Part shown: piece after piece, positions 8,253 through 15,451 of the stretch | Position numbering within the stretch: the stretch's first letter is position 1 | How the letters are laid out: each line of letters starts with the position of its first letter | Assembly: GCA_009379845.1 (NCBI GenBank) | Contig: WHSZ01000007.1 | Span: 1-64,000, forward strand | Length of the DNA: 64,000 nucleotides | Direction of reading: 5' to 3' | Source: Pseudonocardiaceae bacterium | Lineage (GTDB): Bacteria; Actinomycetota; Actinomycetes; Mycobacteriales; Pseudonocardiaceae | Translations under genes and position numbers: made by a program | The notes under the pieces: model-generated | The model's input: only the letters and a program-made list of their open reading frames with translations | Databases searched by the model: none | Told to the model about the DNA's origin: nothing

Positions 8253-9290
8253 GTGTGGCGTAACGGGATCCGGGTGGCCGGGATGGCGCTGGTGGTGGTG
8301 CTGGCGCCGAGCGCGCAGGCCGTCGGTCCGACCGAGCCGGCCTTTGACCTGCAGGCGCATCGTGGCGGTATCGGGCTGACCGTCGAGAGCACCCTGGCCG
8401 CCTTCTCCACCGCGCTCGAACTGGGGGTGAGCACGTTGGAGCTGGACATCCAGATCACCAGGGACGGGCGTGACGTGGTTACCCACGACCGGCAGATCAA
8501 CCCGGCGAAGTGTGCCGACACCGAACCGGTGCGGCCGGGCGACCCGCAGTTCCCTTACGCGGGGAAGTACATCAAGGACCTCACCTTCGCGCAGGTGCGC
8601 ACCCTGGACTGCGGATCGCAGCGGCAACCCAACCACCCGGACCAGCAACTCTCGCCCGGTGCGAAGATGCCGACGTTGCACGAGGTGTTCGCGCTGGCGC
8701 GCAGCTACCACGCGCGGGACATCGGGTTCAACATCGAGACGAAGGTGGAGGCCGCGGCGCCGGAGGAAACCGCGCCGCGCGAGCAGTTCGTCGAGATCGC
8801 CGCGCGGGAGATCCGGCGATCGGGGTTCCTGCGGAACGTCACGATCCAGAGTTTCGACTGGGGTGCGTTGATGCTGATGCGCCGGGTCGAGCCACGGCTG
8901 CCGGTGGTGGCGTTGACGCAACCGGAGTTCCTGGAGGTTGGCCAGCCGGGGCGGTCCCCATGGCTCGGCGGGCTGGACATCGACGACTTCGACGGCAGCC
9001 CGGTCCGGGCGGTGCGCACGTTCGGCGCTGGCGCGCTGTCTCCGGTACACGGCAACCCGCAGGACGGCGTCATCGGCGATCCGGATTACCGGCCGTTCAC
9101 CACGCCGGCGCTGGTGTCCGAGGCGCATCGGGCCGGGTTGAAGGTGATCCCGTGGACGGTGAACGACCCCGCGACCATGCGGCACTTCATCGACATCGGG
9201 GTGGACGGGCTGATCACCGACTACCCGGACCGGCTGCGCGAGGTGCTGGCCGACCGCGGCATGCCGCTTCCCCGCCCGTACCACCGGTGA
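8253..9290 (+). CDS. secreted glycerophosphodiester phosphodiesterase
   Basis: A 345-residue GDPD-family enzyme that hydrolyses glycerophosphodiesters to glycerol-3-phosphate and an alcohol using divalent metal. An N-terminal signal peptide (about 1-24, ending ...PSAQA) predicts export. Catalytic motifs are the HRGG block, ESTLAAFSTALELGV, LELDIQITRDG and VVTHD, with a conserved late segment IPWTVNDPATM and DGLITDYPD. GTG 8253 has GGGGAGG at 8242-8248; the upstream in-frame start at 8193 would add a non-signal leader. A second, cytoplasmic GDPD lies at 17441. Probably involved in phosphate or teichoic-type polymer salvage. Confidence 0.9.
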   Translation: MWRNGIRVAGMALVVVLAPSAQAVGPTEPAFDLQAHRGGIGLTVESTLAAFSTALELGVSTLELDIQITRDGRDVVTHDRQINPAKCADTEPVRPGDPQFPYAGKYIKDLTFAQVRTLDCGSQRQPNHPDQQLSPGAKMPTLHEVFALARSYHARDIGFNIETKVEAAAPEETAPREQFVEIAAREIRRSGFLRNVTIQSFDWGALMLMRRVEPRLPVVALTQPEFLEVGQPGRSPWLGGLDIDDFDGSPVRAVRTFGAGALSPVHGNPQDGVIGDPDYRPFTTPALVSEAHRAGLKVIPWTVNDPATMRHFIDIGVDGLITDYPDRLREVLADRGMPLPRPYHR

Positions 9291-9300
9291 GTCCCCGCGC

Positions 9301-9657
9301 CTACTTCTCCGCGAGGGAGGCGCGCACCTCGTCCATGTCGAGCTGTTGTACCTGGTCGATGAGCTCGCCAAGCGCCGGCTCGGAGAGTGCGCCGGGCTGA
9401 GCGTAGAGCACCACGCCGTCCCGGACGGCCATCAGCGTGGGGATCGAGGAGATTCCGAACGAGGCTGCCAGCCCCTGCTCGGCCTCGGTGTCCACGGTGC
9501 CGAACGTGATTTCCTCGTGCTGCTCGGCGGCACGCTCGAAAATCGGGGCGAACATCCGGCACGGGCCGCACCACGACGCCCAGAAGTCGATCAACACGGT
9601 GCCGGGTGCGGCCACCACGTCGTTGAAGTTGTCCTTGGTCAGTTCCACAGTCGCCAC
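9301..9657 (-). CDS. trxA: thioredoxin
   Basis: A 118-residue single-domain thioredoxin. The redox motif WCGPC places the active cysteines at 30 and 33, and the cis-Pro loop SIPTL follows. It is of usual length (105-120), with a short C-terminal extension, and has no signal peptide, so it acts as a cytoplasmic disulfide reductase. It converges on the GDPD gene with a 10-bp gap. Actinobacteria have several thioredoxins, so the exact paralogue is uncertain. Confidence 0.9.
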   Translation of the reverse strand: MATVELTKDNFNDVVAAPGTVLIDFWASWCGPCRMFAPIFERAAEQHEEITFGTVDTEAEQGLAASFGISSIPTLMAVRDGVVLYAQPGALSEPALGELIDQVQQLDMDEVRASLAEK

Positions 9658-9700
9658 GTAGGGCTAACGCTGCCGCGCACGACAGCATTCCGGTCGCGGG

Positions 9701-10129
9701 TCAGTAGTACTTGCAGTTCCAATCCACGGCATGCGGGTTCTTCGGGTCGGAGAAGTAGAACGCGGCCCTCGCGCAGAAGCGGCTGCCCTGCACGATCGGC
9801 ACGCTTGGCGAGGAGGTGGCACAGTTCGTGTTGGCGCCGCACGCTCGCTCGTCGGCAGCTTGCTGCACGCCGTTCCGCCAGATGCTGACGACCATTTTGC
9901 TGGTGCCCTGCACGGGACATGTCAGCCAGCCGCTGGCGAACACCCGTGACCGGTGATCTTCTTTGTCCACAGCCGATTTGGCGGTGCACTGGGCCGGCGC
10001 GGCGGTTTCTGTCCCGTCGCCGGCCGTCGCCGGGCTCGCTGCCAGCGTCGCGAGACCGAATCCGCTCACCGTCGACAACACAAGCGCGCCTAGCCTCCGG
10101 CGGACAGCGCGCGATTTCTGGCCAGACAT
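9701..10129 (-). CDS. small secreted Cys-rich protein, paralogue 1
   Basis: A 142-residue exported protein. It has a twin-arginine-like, basic N-terminus (about 1-37, ending ATA) and then a compact domain with six cysteines. The mature part aligns with its neighbour at 10148: W-x-x-C, VVS-x-x-RNG, two mid cysteines, then GSRFCAR and a terminal W-x-C-x-Y-Y. The start at 10129 was preferred to ATG 10135 because GGGAG sits about 8 nt upstream of it. I recognise no named family. The conserved cysteines suggest disulfides and an extracellular role. Confidence 0.72.
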   Translation of the reverse strand: MSGQKSRAVRRRLGALVLSTVSGFGLATLAASPATAGDGTETAAPAQCTAKSAVDKEDHRSRVFASGWLTCPVQGTSKMVVSIWRNGVQQAADERACGANTNCATSSPSVPIVQGSRFCARAAFYFSDPKNPHAVDWNCKYY

Positions 10130-10147
10130 CAGCATTCTCCCTTTCGA

Positions 10148-10582
10148 TCAGTAGTTGCTGCAGAAGGTTCGGTTCCATTCACCCCAGCCACTCAGGTGCG
10201 TGTGCACCCGGGCGCACCAACGCTGGGAACCGTTGGGGTTGCTGACGTAGTCGGTGGTGGTGTAGCAGCTTTTCGCGTTGTAGCACTCATCCTTGCCGTA
10301 CCCGACCTCCGCACCGTTGCGGGTCAGGGTGACTTGGACGACTATGGGGGTATTCGGAAACGGCCGGTCGCAGTTCATCCACGCCGCGCCGTATACGCCC
10401 GTCGGCGGTGGTGCGGTGTTCTTGTTGTCGACCATCCCGCCGGGGTTGCAGGTCAGCATCGGCCTGACATCAGTGGTGTTCGAATCGGTTGCGGATTCGG
10501 CATTGGCGATGTTCGGCAGCAGGCTCAGCCCCACACCGAGTGTTGCTGCCGCGGCGCCCATCATCAGTTTTCTGGTTCGCAT
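10148..10582 (-). CDS. small secreted Cys-rich protein, paralogue 2
   Basis: A 144-residue exported protein with a signal peptide MRTRKLMMG...ANA (about 1-28). The mature domain has six cysteines and shares AWMNC, VQVTLTRNG, CYNAKSCYTT, RWCARVH and a terminal CSNY with the protein at 9701. The two genes are in tandem, 18 bp apart, and likely arose by duplication followed by divergence. An in-frame ATG at 10651 would bury the signal peptide, so 10582 was chosen. Function unknown. Confidence 0.72.
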   Translation of the reverse strand: MRTRKLMMGAAAATLGVGLSLLPNIANAESATDSNTTDVRPMLTCNPGGMVDNKNTAPPPTGVYGAAWMNCDRPFPNTPIVVQVTLTRNGAEVGYGKDECYNAKSCYTTTDYVSNPNGSQRWCARVHTHLSGWGEWNRTFCSNY

Positions 10583-10704
10583 CTGGGCTCTCGTTTCGTA
10601 ATACGATGAATTCGTACGCCTGTGCGTGTGGTGATCAAATTCTGGGGGCACCGGCGCGGAGTCACCGTATTGCGCGGAACTGTCAGATCGCTGTCATCTC
10701 GCTG

Positions 10705-11889
10705 TCACGAGCCGACCGGAAGGGCGCGCAGTCCGCGGATCACGAACTCGGGGCGCCGTACCGGCTCGCCGGCCAGTTCGAGGGACGGCAGCCGGGCGAC
10801 GAGCGCGCGCAGCGCCGCTTCGATCTCCAGCCGGGCGAGCGGTGCGCCGACGCAGTAGTGGATGCCCGCGCCGAATCCGAGGTGCGGGTTCGGGGTGCGG
10901 CCAACGTCGAGCACGTCCGGCTCGGTGAATACCGCGGGATCCCGTGCCGCGGCGCCGAGCAGCGCGGCGATCTTGTCGCCGGCCTCGAGGTGATACCCCG
11001 CGATGTCCACCGGCGCGGTCGCGGTGCGCTCGAACAACTGCAGCGGCGCGTCGTACCGGATGAGTTCTTCAACGGCGGTGCCAGCCAGCTCGGGCGCGGT
11101 GCGTAGTCGTTGCCACTGCGCGGGATCGCGCAGCAACGCCAACGTTCCGTTGCCGAGCACGTGCACGCTTGCCTCGTGCCCGGCCATGAGTAGCAGCACC
11201 GCGGTGGCCACCAGCTCGTCCTCGGTCAGCCGCGCGCCGTCCGAATCCCGCACCGCCACCAGGTCGCTGAGCAGGTCGTCGGTCGGCTCGGCTCTGCGCC
11301 GCGCGATCAGCGTGCGCAGGTATGCCACGAACTCGGCGGCCGCCTGCTCGGCGGCGCGTTGCCGCTCGGTGTCCAGCCCATACTCGTACATCTTCACGAT
11401 CGCGTTCGACCACGGCACCAGCCATCCCCGCTCGCCGGCAGGGACGCCGAGCAGCTCGGCGATCACCTCGACCGGCAGCGGCGCGGCGACGTGGTGTATG
11501 AGGTCGGCGTGGCCTTCCGCGTCGATCCGCTCGGCAAGGTCGGCGACCAGGCGCTCGGTCAGCGCGGCCACCCACGGGCGCAACCGTTCCACGTGGCCGC
11601 GGGCGAACGCGGACGAGATCAACCTGCGCAGCCGGGTGTGCGTTGGAGGTTCGTTCTCCAGCAACGAGTTCTCGTGCAGCAGGTTGAACGCGGCGAACTC
11701 GTCGGCCGGGTCGCGGGGCAGCCAGATCCGGCCGAGGTCGCGGTCCCGCAGCACCGCGGACGCCGCCAGGTGCGACACCGCGATCGCCAGGCCGAGGCCG
11801 CCGTGCCAGTGCACCTCGCCGGTGGACCGAAGTGCCGCGAAGGTCGGATACGGGTCGTCCAGGAAATCCGGATCTCCAGCGTCGAACAT
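10705..11889 (-). CDS. cytochrome P450
   Basis: A 394-residue bacterial class I-type P450. The heme-binding loop is FGAGIHYCVGAPLAR with ligand Cys346. The K-helix ExxR is ELIR, and the I-helix reads LLLMAGHEASVHVLGNG. The Thr normally found in AGxET is replaced by Ala followed by Ser, so proton delivery may rely on Ser or on substrate, as known for EryF-type enzymes. ATG 11889 gives the standard short N-terminus MFDAGDPDFLDDPYPTFAALR-like; an upstream in-frame start at 11985 is less likely. No ferredoxin or biosynthetic partner adjoins it, so the substrate is unknown. Confidence 0.9.
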   Translation of the reverse strand: MFDAGDPDFLDDPYPTFAALRSTGEVHWHGGLGLAIAVSHLAASAVLRDRDLGRIWLPRDPADEFAAFNLLHENSLLENEPPTHTRLRRLISSAFARGHVERLRPWVAALTERLVADLAERIDAEGHADLIHHVAAPLPVEVIAELLGVPAGERGWLVPWSNAIVKMYEYGLDTERQRAAEQAAAEFVAYLRTLIARRRAEPTDDLLSDLVAVRDSDGARLTEDELVATAVLLLMAGHEASVHVLGNGTLALLRDPAQWQRLRTAPELAGTAVEELIRYDAPLQLFERTATAPVDIAGYHLEAGDKIAALLGAAARDPAVFTEPDVLDVGRTPNPHLGFGAGIHYCVGAPLARLEIEAALRALVARLPSLELAGEPVRRPEFVIRGLRALPVGS

Positions 11890-11981
11890 CCCCGCGAGCC
11901 TAGCCCGGAGAACGGGGGCGGGGCGCGCGATCGGAAACCGCAATTTGGATGCATATTGGTTTACTGCACGAGGCGGCGAGT

Positions 11982-13097
11982 TCATTCCGGTAGCAGTCGC
12001 TCAACGTCACCAATTCGTTGGTCGAGCCGTGCGGAGTTCACGCCACGAGCGGAGTTTCGAGCGCTCTTGAAGGTGTCCTTGGCAGCGTCGAACACCCCGG
12101 CCCGCGCGTAGGATTCCGCGAGCCACGTTTGATACAACGCTACCTCTCGCGCGTGATCGGACTGGTAGCCCGAAATCGCGGCGGACAGCAACGGCTCTGC
12201 CTTCACCGGGTCGCTGAGCTCGATCAGGCACCGCCCGGCCATGACGTCGATTTCCTTCCTATCCATCCAGTAGACCCACTCCGGCTCCTCAACGCCCCCT
12301 GACCGCTGCTCGTAGGCTTCGTCTACGGCGTCCAATGCGCGCCAGGTTCCGTCCCGATCGCGCGCTCGCGCGCTCGCCCACGCGACGCGCTCGAGCAGGA
12401 GAGTCCGGACAACGGGGGTAGTTTGCCCGGCACCCTTGGTGGCCGATCGTGCCAGGAGTAGCGCGTCAGCGGGATCGCCGACGTTGGCTTTCTGGTAGCT
12501 CAGTGACGACAGGAGCTGCCCAGCGAGCGCTCGGTCGCCGGCGGTTTGGGCAGCTGACACCCCGGACAAGTAGACGCGTTGTGCTTCTGTGTACTGGCCG
12601 GCGTCGCTGGCAACCCAACCGGCGAGTTGCGCGAGCTCGCCGACGATGGTCAGCAATCGTCGCCCGGTGTCCTCCGCGTAGGTCGCGGTGTTGGCTACGT
12701 GCTGAGCATCCGCGAGTTCGCGCCGGACGAGAGGAAACAGGTCACCGCCGCCGATGATGTCGTCGAGGTGACGTAACTCGATGACGCGCTTCTCCAGCTC
12801 GCTCGCAAGGCGCGCTCCGATTCGCCGGCCGGCCGATGAATGCACCGAAACCGGGGAGTCGGCGACCAACCATTCATGAGCGACCCTCAGCGGATCATCG
12901 GGTGGGCCGTAGAGGGAATCTATGGAGACGTTCAGTGCTCGCGAATAGGCCGCGACGTGTTCGGGGCTGATCGTGCGCTTTCCGGTCTCCAGCAGTCCAA
13001 GTAGCGGCTTGCTGTAGTGAGTTCGAGCGGCCATCGCCGACAGACTGACCCCGGCGGCCTCCCGGGCCGCCCGAAGATTCGAGCCGAGATCGGCCAT
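11982..13097 (-). CDS. XRE-family regulator with TPR-like sensor region, divergent from graspetide operon
   Basis: A 371-residue regulator. An N-terminal helix-turn-helix (about 5-62: LRAAREAAGVSLSAMAART, LLGLLETGKR) is followed by a long helical region (about 95-365) with TPR-like repeats such as AQLAGWVASDAGQYTEAQRVY and CLIELSDPVKAEPLLSAAI. This architecture is common for actinobacterial peptide- or metabolite-responsive regulators. It is transcribed divergently from the ATP-grasp RiPP operon across 156 bp, making it the likely pathway regulator. A tandem decamer GTAGACGCC(A/G) lies just upstream of its start and may be its operator. The ligand is unknown. Confidence 0.85.
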   Translation of the reverse strand: MADLGSNLRAAREAAGVSLSAMAARTHYSKPLLGLLETGKRTISPEHVAAYSRALNVSIDSLYGPPDDPLRVAHEWLVADSPVSVHSSAGRRIGARLASELEKRVIELRHLDDIIGGGDLFPLVRRELADAQHVANTATYAEDTGRRLLTIVGELAQLAGWVASDAGQYTEAQRVYLSGVSAAQTAGDRALAGQLLSSLSYQKANVGDPADALLLARSATKGAGQTTPVVRTLLLERVAWASARARDRDGTWRALDAVDEAYEQRSGGVEEPEWVYWMDRKEIDVMAGRCLIELSDPVKAEPLLSAAISGYQSDHAREVALYQTWLAESYARAGVFDAAKDTFKSARNSARGVNSARLDQRIGDVERLLPE

Positions 13098-13109
13098 CAG
13101 TCACCACCT

Positions 13110-13129
13110 GTAGACGCCAGTAGACGCCG
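13110..13129. promoter_or_regulatory. tandem GTAGACGCC repeat, candidate operator in the divergent promoter region
   Basis: Two adjacent decamers, GTAGACGCCA (13110-13119) and GTAGACGCCG (13120-13129), are one helical turn apart and 13 nt upstream of the XRE gene's start. The same 156-bp gap must hold the promoter of the graspetide operon; a weak TTGACG hexamer lies at 13154-13159. The role as regulator operator is inference. Confidence 0.4.
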
Positions 13130-13253
13130 AACCCGTTCACCTCACGCCATGTGTTGACGAGGCTACCGGAAAGGGATGAATCAATGGATGCGTCGGTGCG
13201 GCATCCCTTGAGCGGACGGACGGAACAGCGTGATCTGACGAAGGAGCACGATT

Positions 13254-13637
13254 GTGTTACTCGCGAAGCTCGACAACGGTGCGTCGCAAGTGGGTAGTGA
13301 ATATCCGGAGGCAACCGCCGCCCTTGAACGCGCCAAGGTCTCCGGGTTTCGGTTCTGGCCTCTGCATGCTGACGACGGGATCGCCGTGGTGTGCGGCGAG
13401 CGCCACTGCCTCGGCGCCGTTGACATGTGCGTGGTCGGCGGTGAAGACGACGCGTTCGCCATGCGGTTCCGGCTCGACGGCGATGGGCGCGCGGAGGGGC
13501 GGCCACTTTGGAAACGGCACGGCACTGTCGTGGAAGTCGTGACGGCCCTCGTCGATCTTCCGCCGCCAGGGGCGCCAGGCGCTCCGATTCGCGAGCTGGC
13601 AGCCACCAGCGATCTGTGGTTGCCCGCGATGGACTGA
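13254..13637 (+). CDS. uncharacterised small protein, first gene of the graspetide operon
   Basis: A 127-residue soluble protein with no signal peptide, membrane segment or recognised domain. It contains two hydrophobic strands (IAVVCGERHCLGAVDMCVV) and an acidic middle. GTG 13254 has AAGGAG at 13241-13246. Its TGA overlaps the next ATG (TGATG at 13635-13639), the first of a chain of overlaps through the PIMT-like gene, so it is almost certainly co-translated with the RiPP genes. A role in precursor handling or self-protection is possible but unsupported. Confidence 0.7.
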   Translation: MLLAKLDNGASQVGSEYPEATAALERAKVSGFRFWPLHADDGIAVVCGERHCLGAVDMCVVGGEDDAFAMRFRLDGDGRAEGRPLWKRHGTVVEVVTALVDLPPPGAPGAPIRELAATSDLWLPAMD

Positions 13638-13870
13638 TGGATAACGGAAGGGCGGGTGATGTTGCCGAGTGGCCGGGATTATTCAGTCACCACTACCTGC
13701 ATCGAGTCGCTTCGGCCAACCGACACCGAATGCGGCACCGCGGCAGGGCGTTCGGACTTGCCGACTGCGGTGCGGTGTGCGTTCCGCCCGTGTGCGTGTT
13801 GGTTGCCGAGCGGAAGTGGTGCCCACGATGTTTTTCCGCCTGGCTCAATGATGGAGGTATGGATGGCTGA
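13637..13870 (+). CDS. small Cys/His-rich putative zinc-binding protein
   Basis: A 77-residue protein. The N-terminal half has His pairs (SHHYLHR, NRHRMRHRG), then DCG...C and a terminal CPRC, a spacing that suggests a zinc ribbon or related metal site. It overlaps the previous gene by one base and the next by 8 bp, so it belongs to the RiPP operon. Small zinc-finger-like proteins next to XRE regulators are frequent in actinobacteria. The link to this system is positional only. Confidence 0.6.
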   Translation: MDNGRAGDVAEWPGLFSHHYLHRVASANRHRMRHRGRAFGLADCGAVCVPPVCVLVAERKWCPRCFSAWLNDGGMDG

Positions 13871-14204
13871 TCCCGATGACCTGTGCGTCGTGGTGGCGCT
13901 GGCGCGTCTGCTGGAGGAAGAACCGGTGGCGGTCCATCGGGTGCCCGATGGCTACGTCGATGTATTTCGCGGCCAACGGGTGGTCGGGTCTCTCGATGAC
14001 GATGTGCTGGCGACCTTTCTGGCCAAGGCATCGTCGACGTTGGCCACCGCCGAATGGCTCATGACCGCCGCCCTCGGTCTCTCCGGCCACGCAGAATGCC
14101 CCGACCGTGCCAGGTCCGCACAGGGCGGCCTGGCCGAGGAGGAAGGAAGAACGGATGAGAGTAGTTATCGAGCAGTTTTCTGGCGATCCGGTGGCACCGC
14201 ATAG
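13863..14204 (+). CDS. uncharacterised small protein overlapping the graspetide precursor
   Basis: A 113-residue protein with no recognised domain. The first 75 residues look like a small alpha/beta fold (VVVALARLLEEEPVAVHRV, YVDVFRGQRVVGSL); the remainder is polar. GGAGG at 13853-13857 sets ATG 13863. Its last 50 bp overlap the 5' part of the precursor gene in another frame. The precursor's ribosome-binding site (GAGGAAGG, 14138-14145) lies within it, coupling the two genes. Function unknown. Confidence 0.6.
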   Translation: MADPDDLCVVVALARLLEEEPVAVHRVPDGYVDVFRGQRVVGSLDDDVLATFLAKASSTLATAEWLMTAALGLSGHAECPDRARSAQGGLAEEEGRTDESSYRAVFWRSGGTA

Positions 14205-14498
14205 TGCCCAATTTCCGCTCGGTCGTTCAACGAGTGAGCCGAGCGATTTTGCCGCTCCGTCGCAAGCGGGAATTCGACCGTGGATTTTGGGTGGATGCGC
14301 CCGGCGAGGCATCAATGCGACCTGCTGCGCGGCCCGTTTGTATACAGTCATGACGAGCAAGTCGCAATTGACCGGGAGGGCCGTTACCTGACGACGGAGG
14401 ACCCAACGGCGAACAAGGTCACGAACAACGATGGTGATGAGGGGCCGTCGGAGGACTTTACATACGACTTCTGTCCCGACTCGCCGTACTCCCTGTGA
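14155..14498 (+). CDS. tgmA: graspetide precursor (ATP-grasp-modified RiPP), requires a -1 frameshift
   Basis: ATG 14155 follows a strong GAGGAAGG site and encodes a leader with FPLGR (20-24) and IRPWIL (40-45). The RPW motif is typical of precursors recognised by ATP-grasp ligases. In that frame the rest is nonsense and stops at 14391. The -1 frame from 14292 continues as WMRPARHQC..., contains SHDEQVAIDREG, and ends in a Thr/Asp/Glu-rich core with TTEDPT, NNDGDEG and SEDFTYD, stopping at 14498 in TGATG overlap with the ligase gene. The join falls at T TTG GGT (14286-14292), a slippery-heptamer pattern, giving a 114-residue product. Alternatives are a lost G in the GGG run (sequence error), a disabling mutation, or separate initiation at GTG 14280 without a clear ribosome site. 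The Asp in NDG is the predicted aspartimide site. Confidence 0.68.
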
Positions 14499-15451
14499 TG
14501 TCGGTTCTTGTCCTGGCAGAGGATATCGACGCGAGCGCGGATGCCGTCGTACGGGCGTTGGCGGACCGTGGCGCGATTGTGCATCGCGTCAACACCGCTT
14601 GGTTTCCCGCGCAGCTCAGTGTTTCCGCTGGGCTGCACGGCGGGCACTGGGTCGGTCAACTTGTGACGCCGTGGCGCGTGATCGATCTGGAGGAGGTTAC
14701 GGCGGTGTGGTACCGCACGCCGAAAGCGTATCGGTTTCCGGCCGAGATGAGTCCGATTGAACGGGCTCACGCTAACTTGGAGGCCAAGTACGGCCTTGGC
14801 GGTGTGCTGAGTTCCCTCCCCGCATTGTGGGTAAACCATCCTGCGCGACTCGCTGACGCGGCGTATAAGCCTGTCCAGCTTGTGACCGCCGCTCGATGCG
14901 GCCTCGACACACCCGACACCTTGATCACCAACGAGTCGAATTCGGTCGAGCTCTTCGCGGCTAAGGGCAAAACCGTCACGAAGGTCCTCGGCACTAACAC
15001 AATTGTTGAGGAAGGCGTGCGAAAGCTGGCCTTCACTCGGGTACTCGATAACGCGGACCTCGCCGACCTGCGAGGGATCGAGCAAACAACCCACCTGTTT
15101 CAACGCTGGGTGCCCAAGGCGTTCGAGGCTCGCATCGTGGTGATCGGTGAGTACCTGACCACGGCGGCGATTCATGCCCAGAGCGCGACCAGCTATGTTG
15201 ACTGGCGGGCGGACTACGACAGCTTGACGTATGAACTGATCGAGCCGCCGGCGAGGGTCACCGCTGGGGTGCGGCGACTCATGAAATCGATGGGTCTCGT
15301 GTACGGCGCCCTCGATTTCGTTGTGCAACCCGATGGAGTGTGGACATTTCTGGAAATCAACGCCGGCGGTCAGTATGGATGGATCGAAGATGCAATCGGC
15401 GCGCCACTGACTGACCAGCTCGCCGACTTACTTGTCAAGGGGAAGCAGTGA
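14498..15451 (+). CDS. tgmB: ATP-grasp ribosomal peptide maturase (graspetide synthetase)
   Basis: A 317-residue ATP-grasp ligase of the MvdD/TgmB type, which activates Asp/Glu side chains of a precursor as acyl phosphates and joins them to Thr/Ser/Lys. The N-terminal pre-ATP-grasp domain spans about 1-100 and includes VWYRTPKAYRFP. An ATP-binding Lys lies in KTVTKVLG. The Mg-binding block is GALDFVV...TFLEINAGGQYGW. Its ATG overlaps the precursor's stop (TGATG), and its own stop overlaps the methyltransferase GTG, so stoichiometric coupling is likely. GTG 14495 is an alternative start. The family call is strong; the number and type of crosslinks are not predictable here. Confidence 0.9.
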   Translation: MSVLVLAEDIDASADAVVRALADRGAIVHRVNTAWFPAQLSVSAGLHGGHWVGQLVTPWRVIDLEEVTAVWYRTPKAYRFPAEMSPIERAHANLEAKYGLGGVLSSLPALWVNHPARLADAAYKPVQLVTAARCGLDTPDTLITNESNSVELFAAKGKTVTKVLGTNTIVEEGVRKLAFTRVLDNADLADLRGIEQTTHLFQRWVPKAFEARIVVIGEYLTTAAIHAQSATSYVDWRADYDSLTYELIEPPARVTAGVRRLMKSMGLVYGALDFVVQPDGVWTFLEINAGGQYGWIEDAIGAPLTDQLADLLVKGKQ

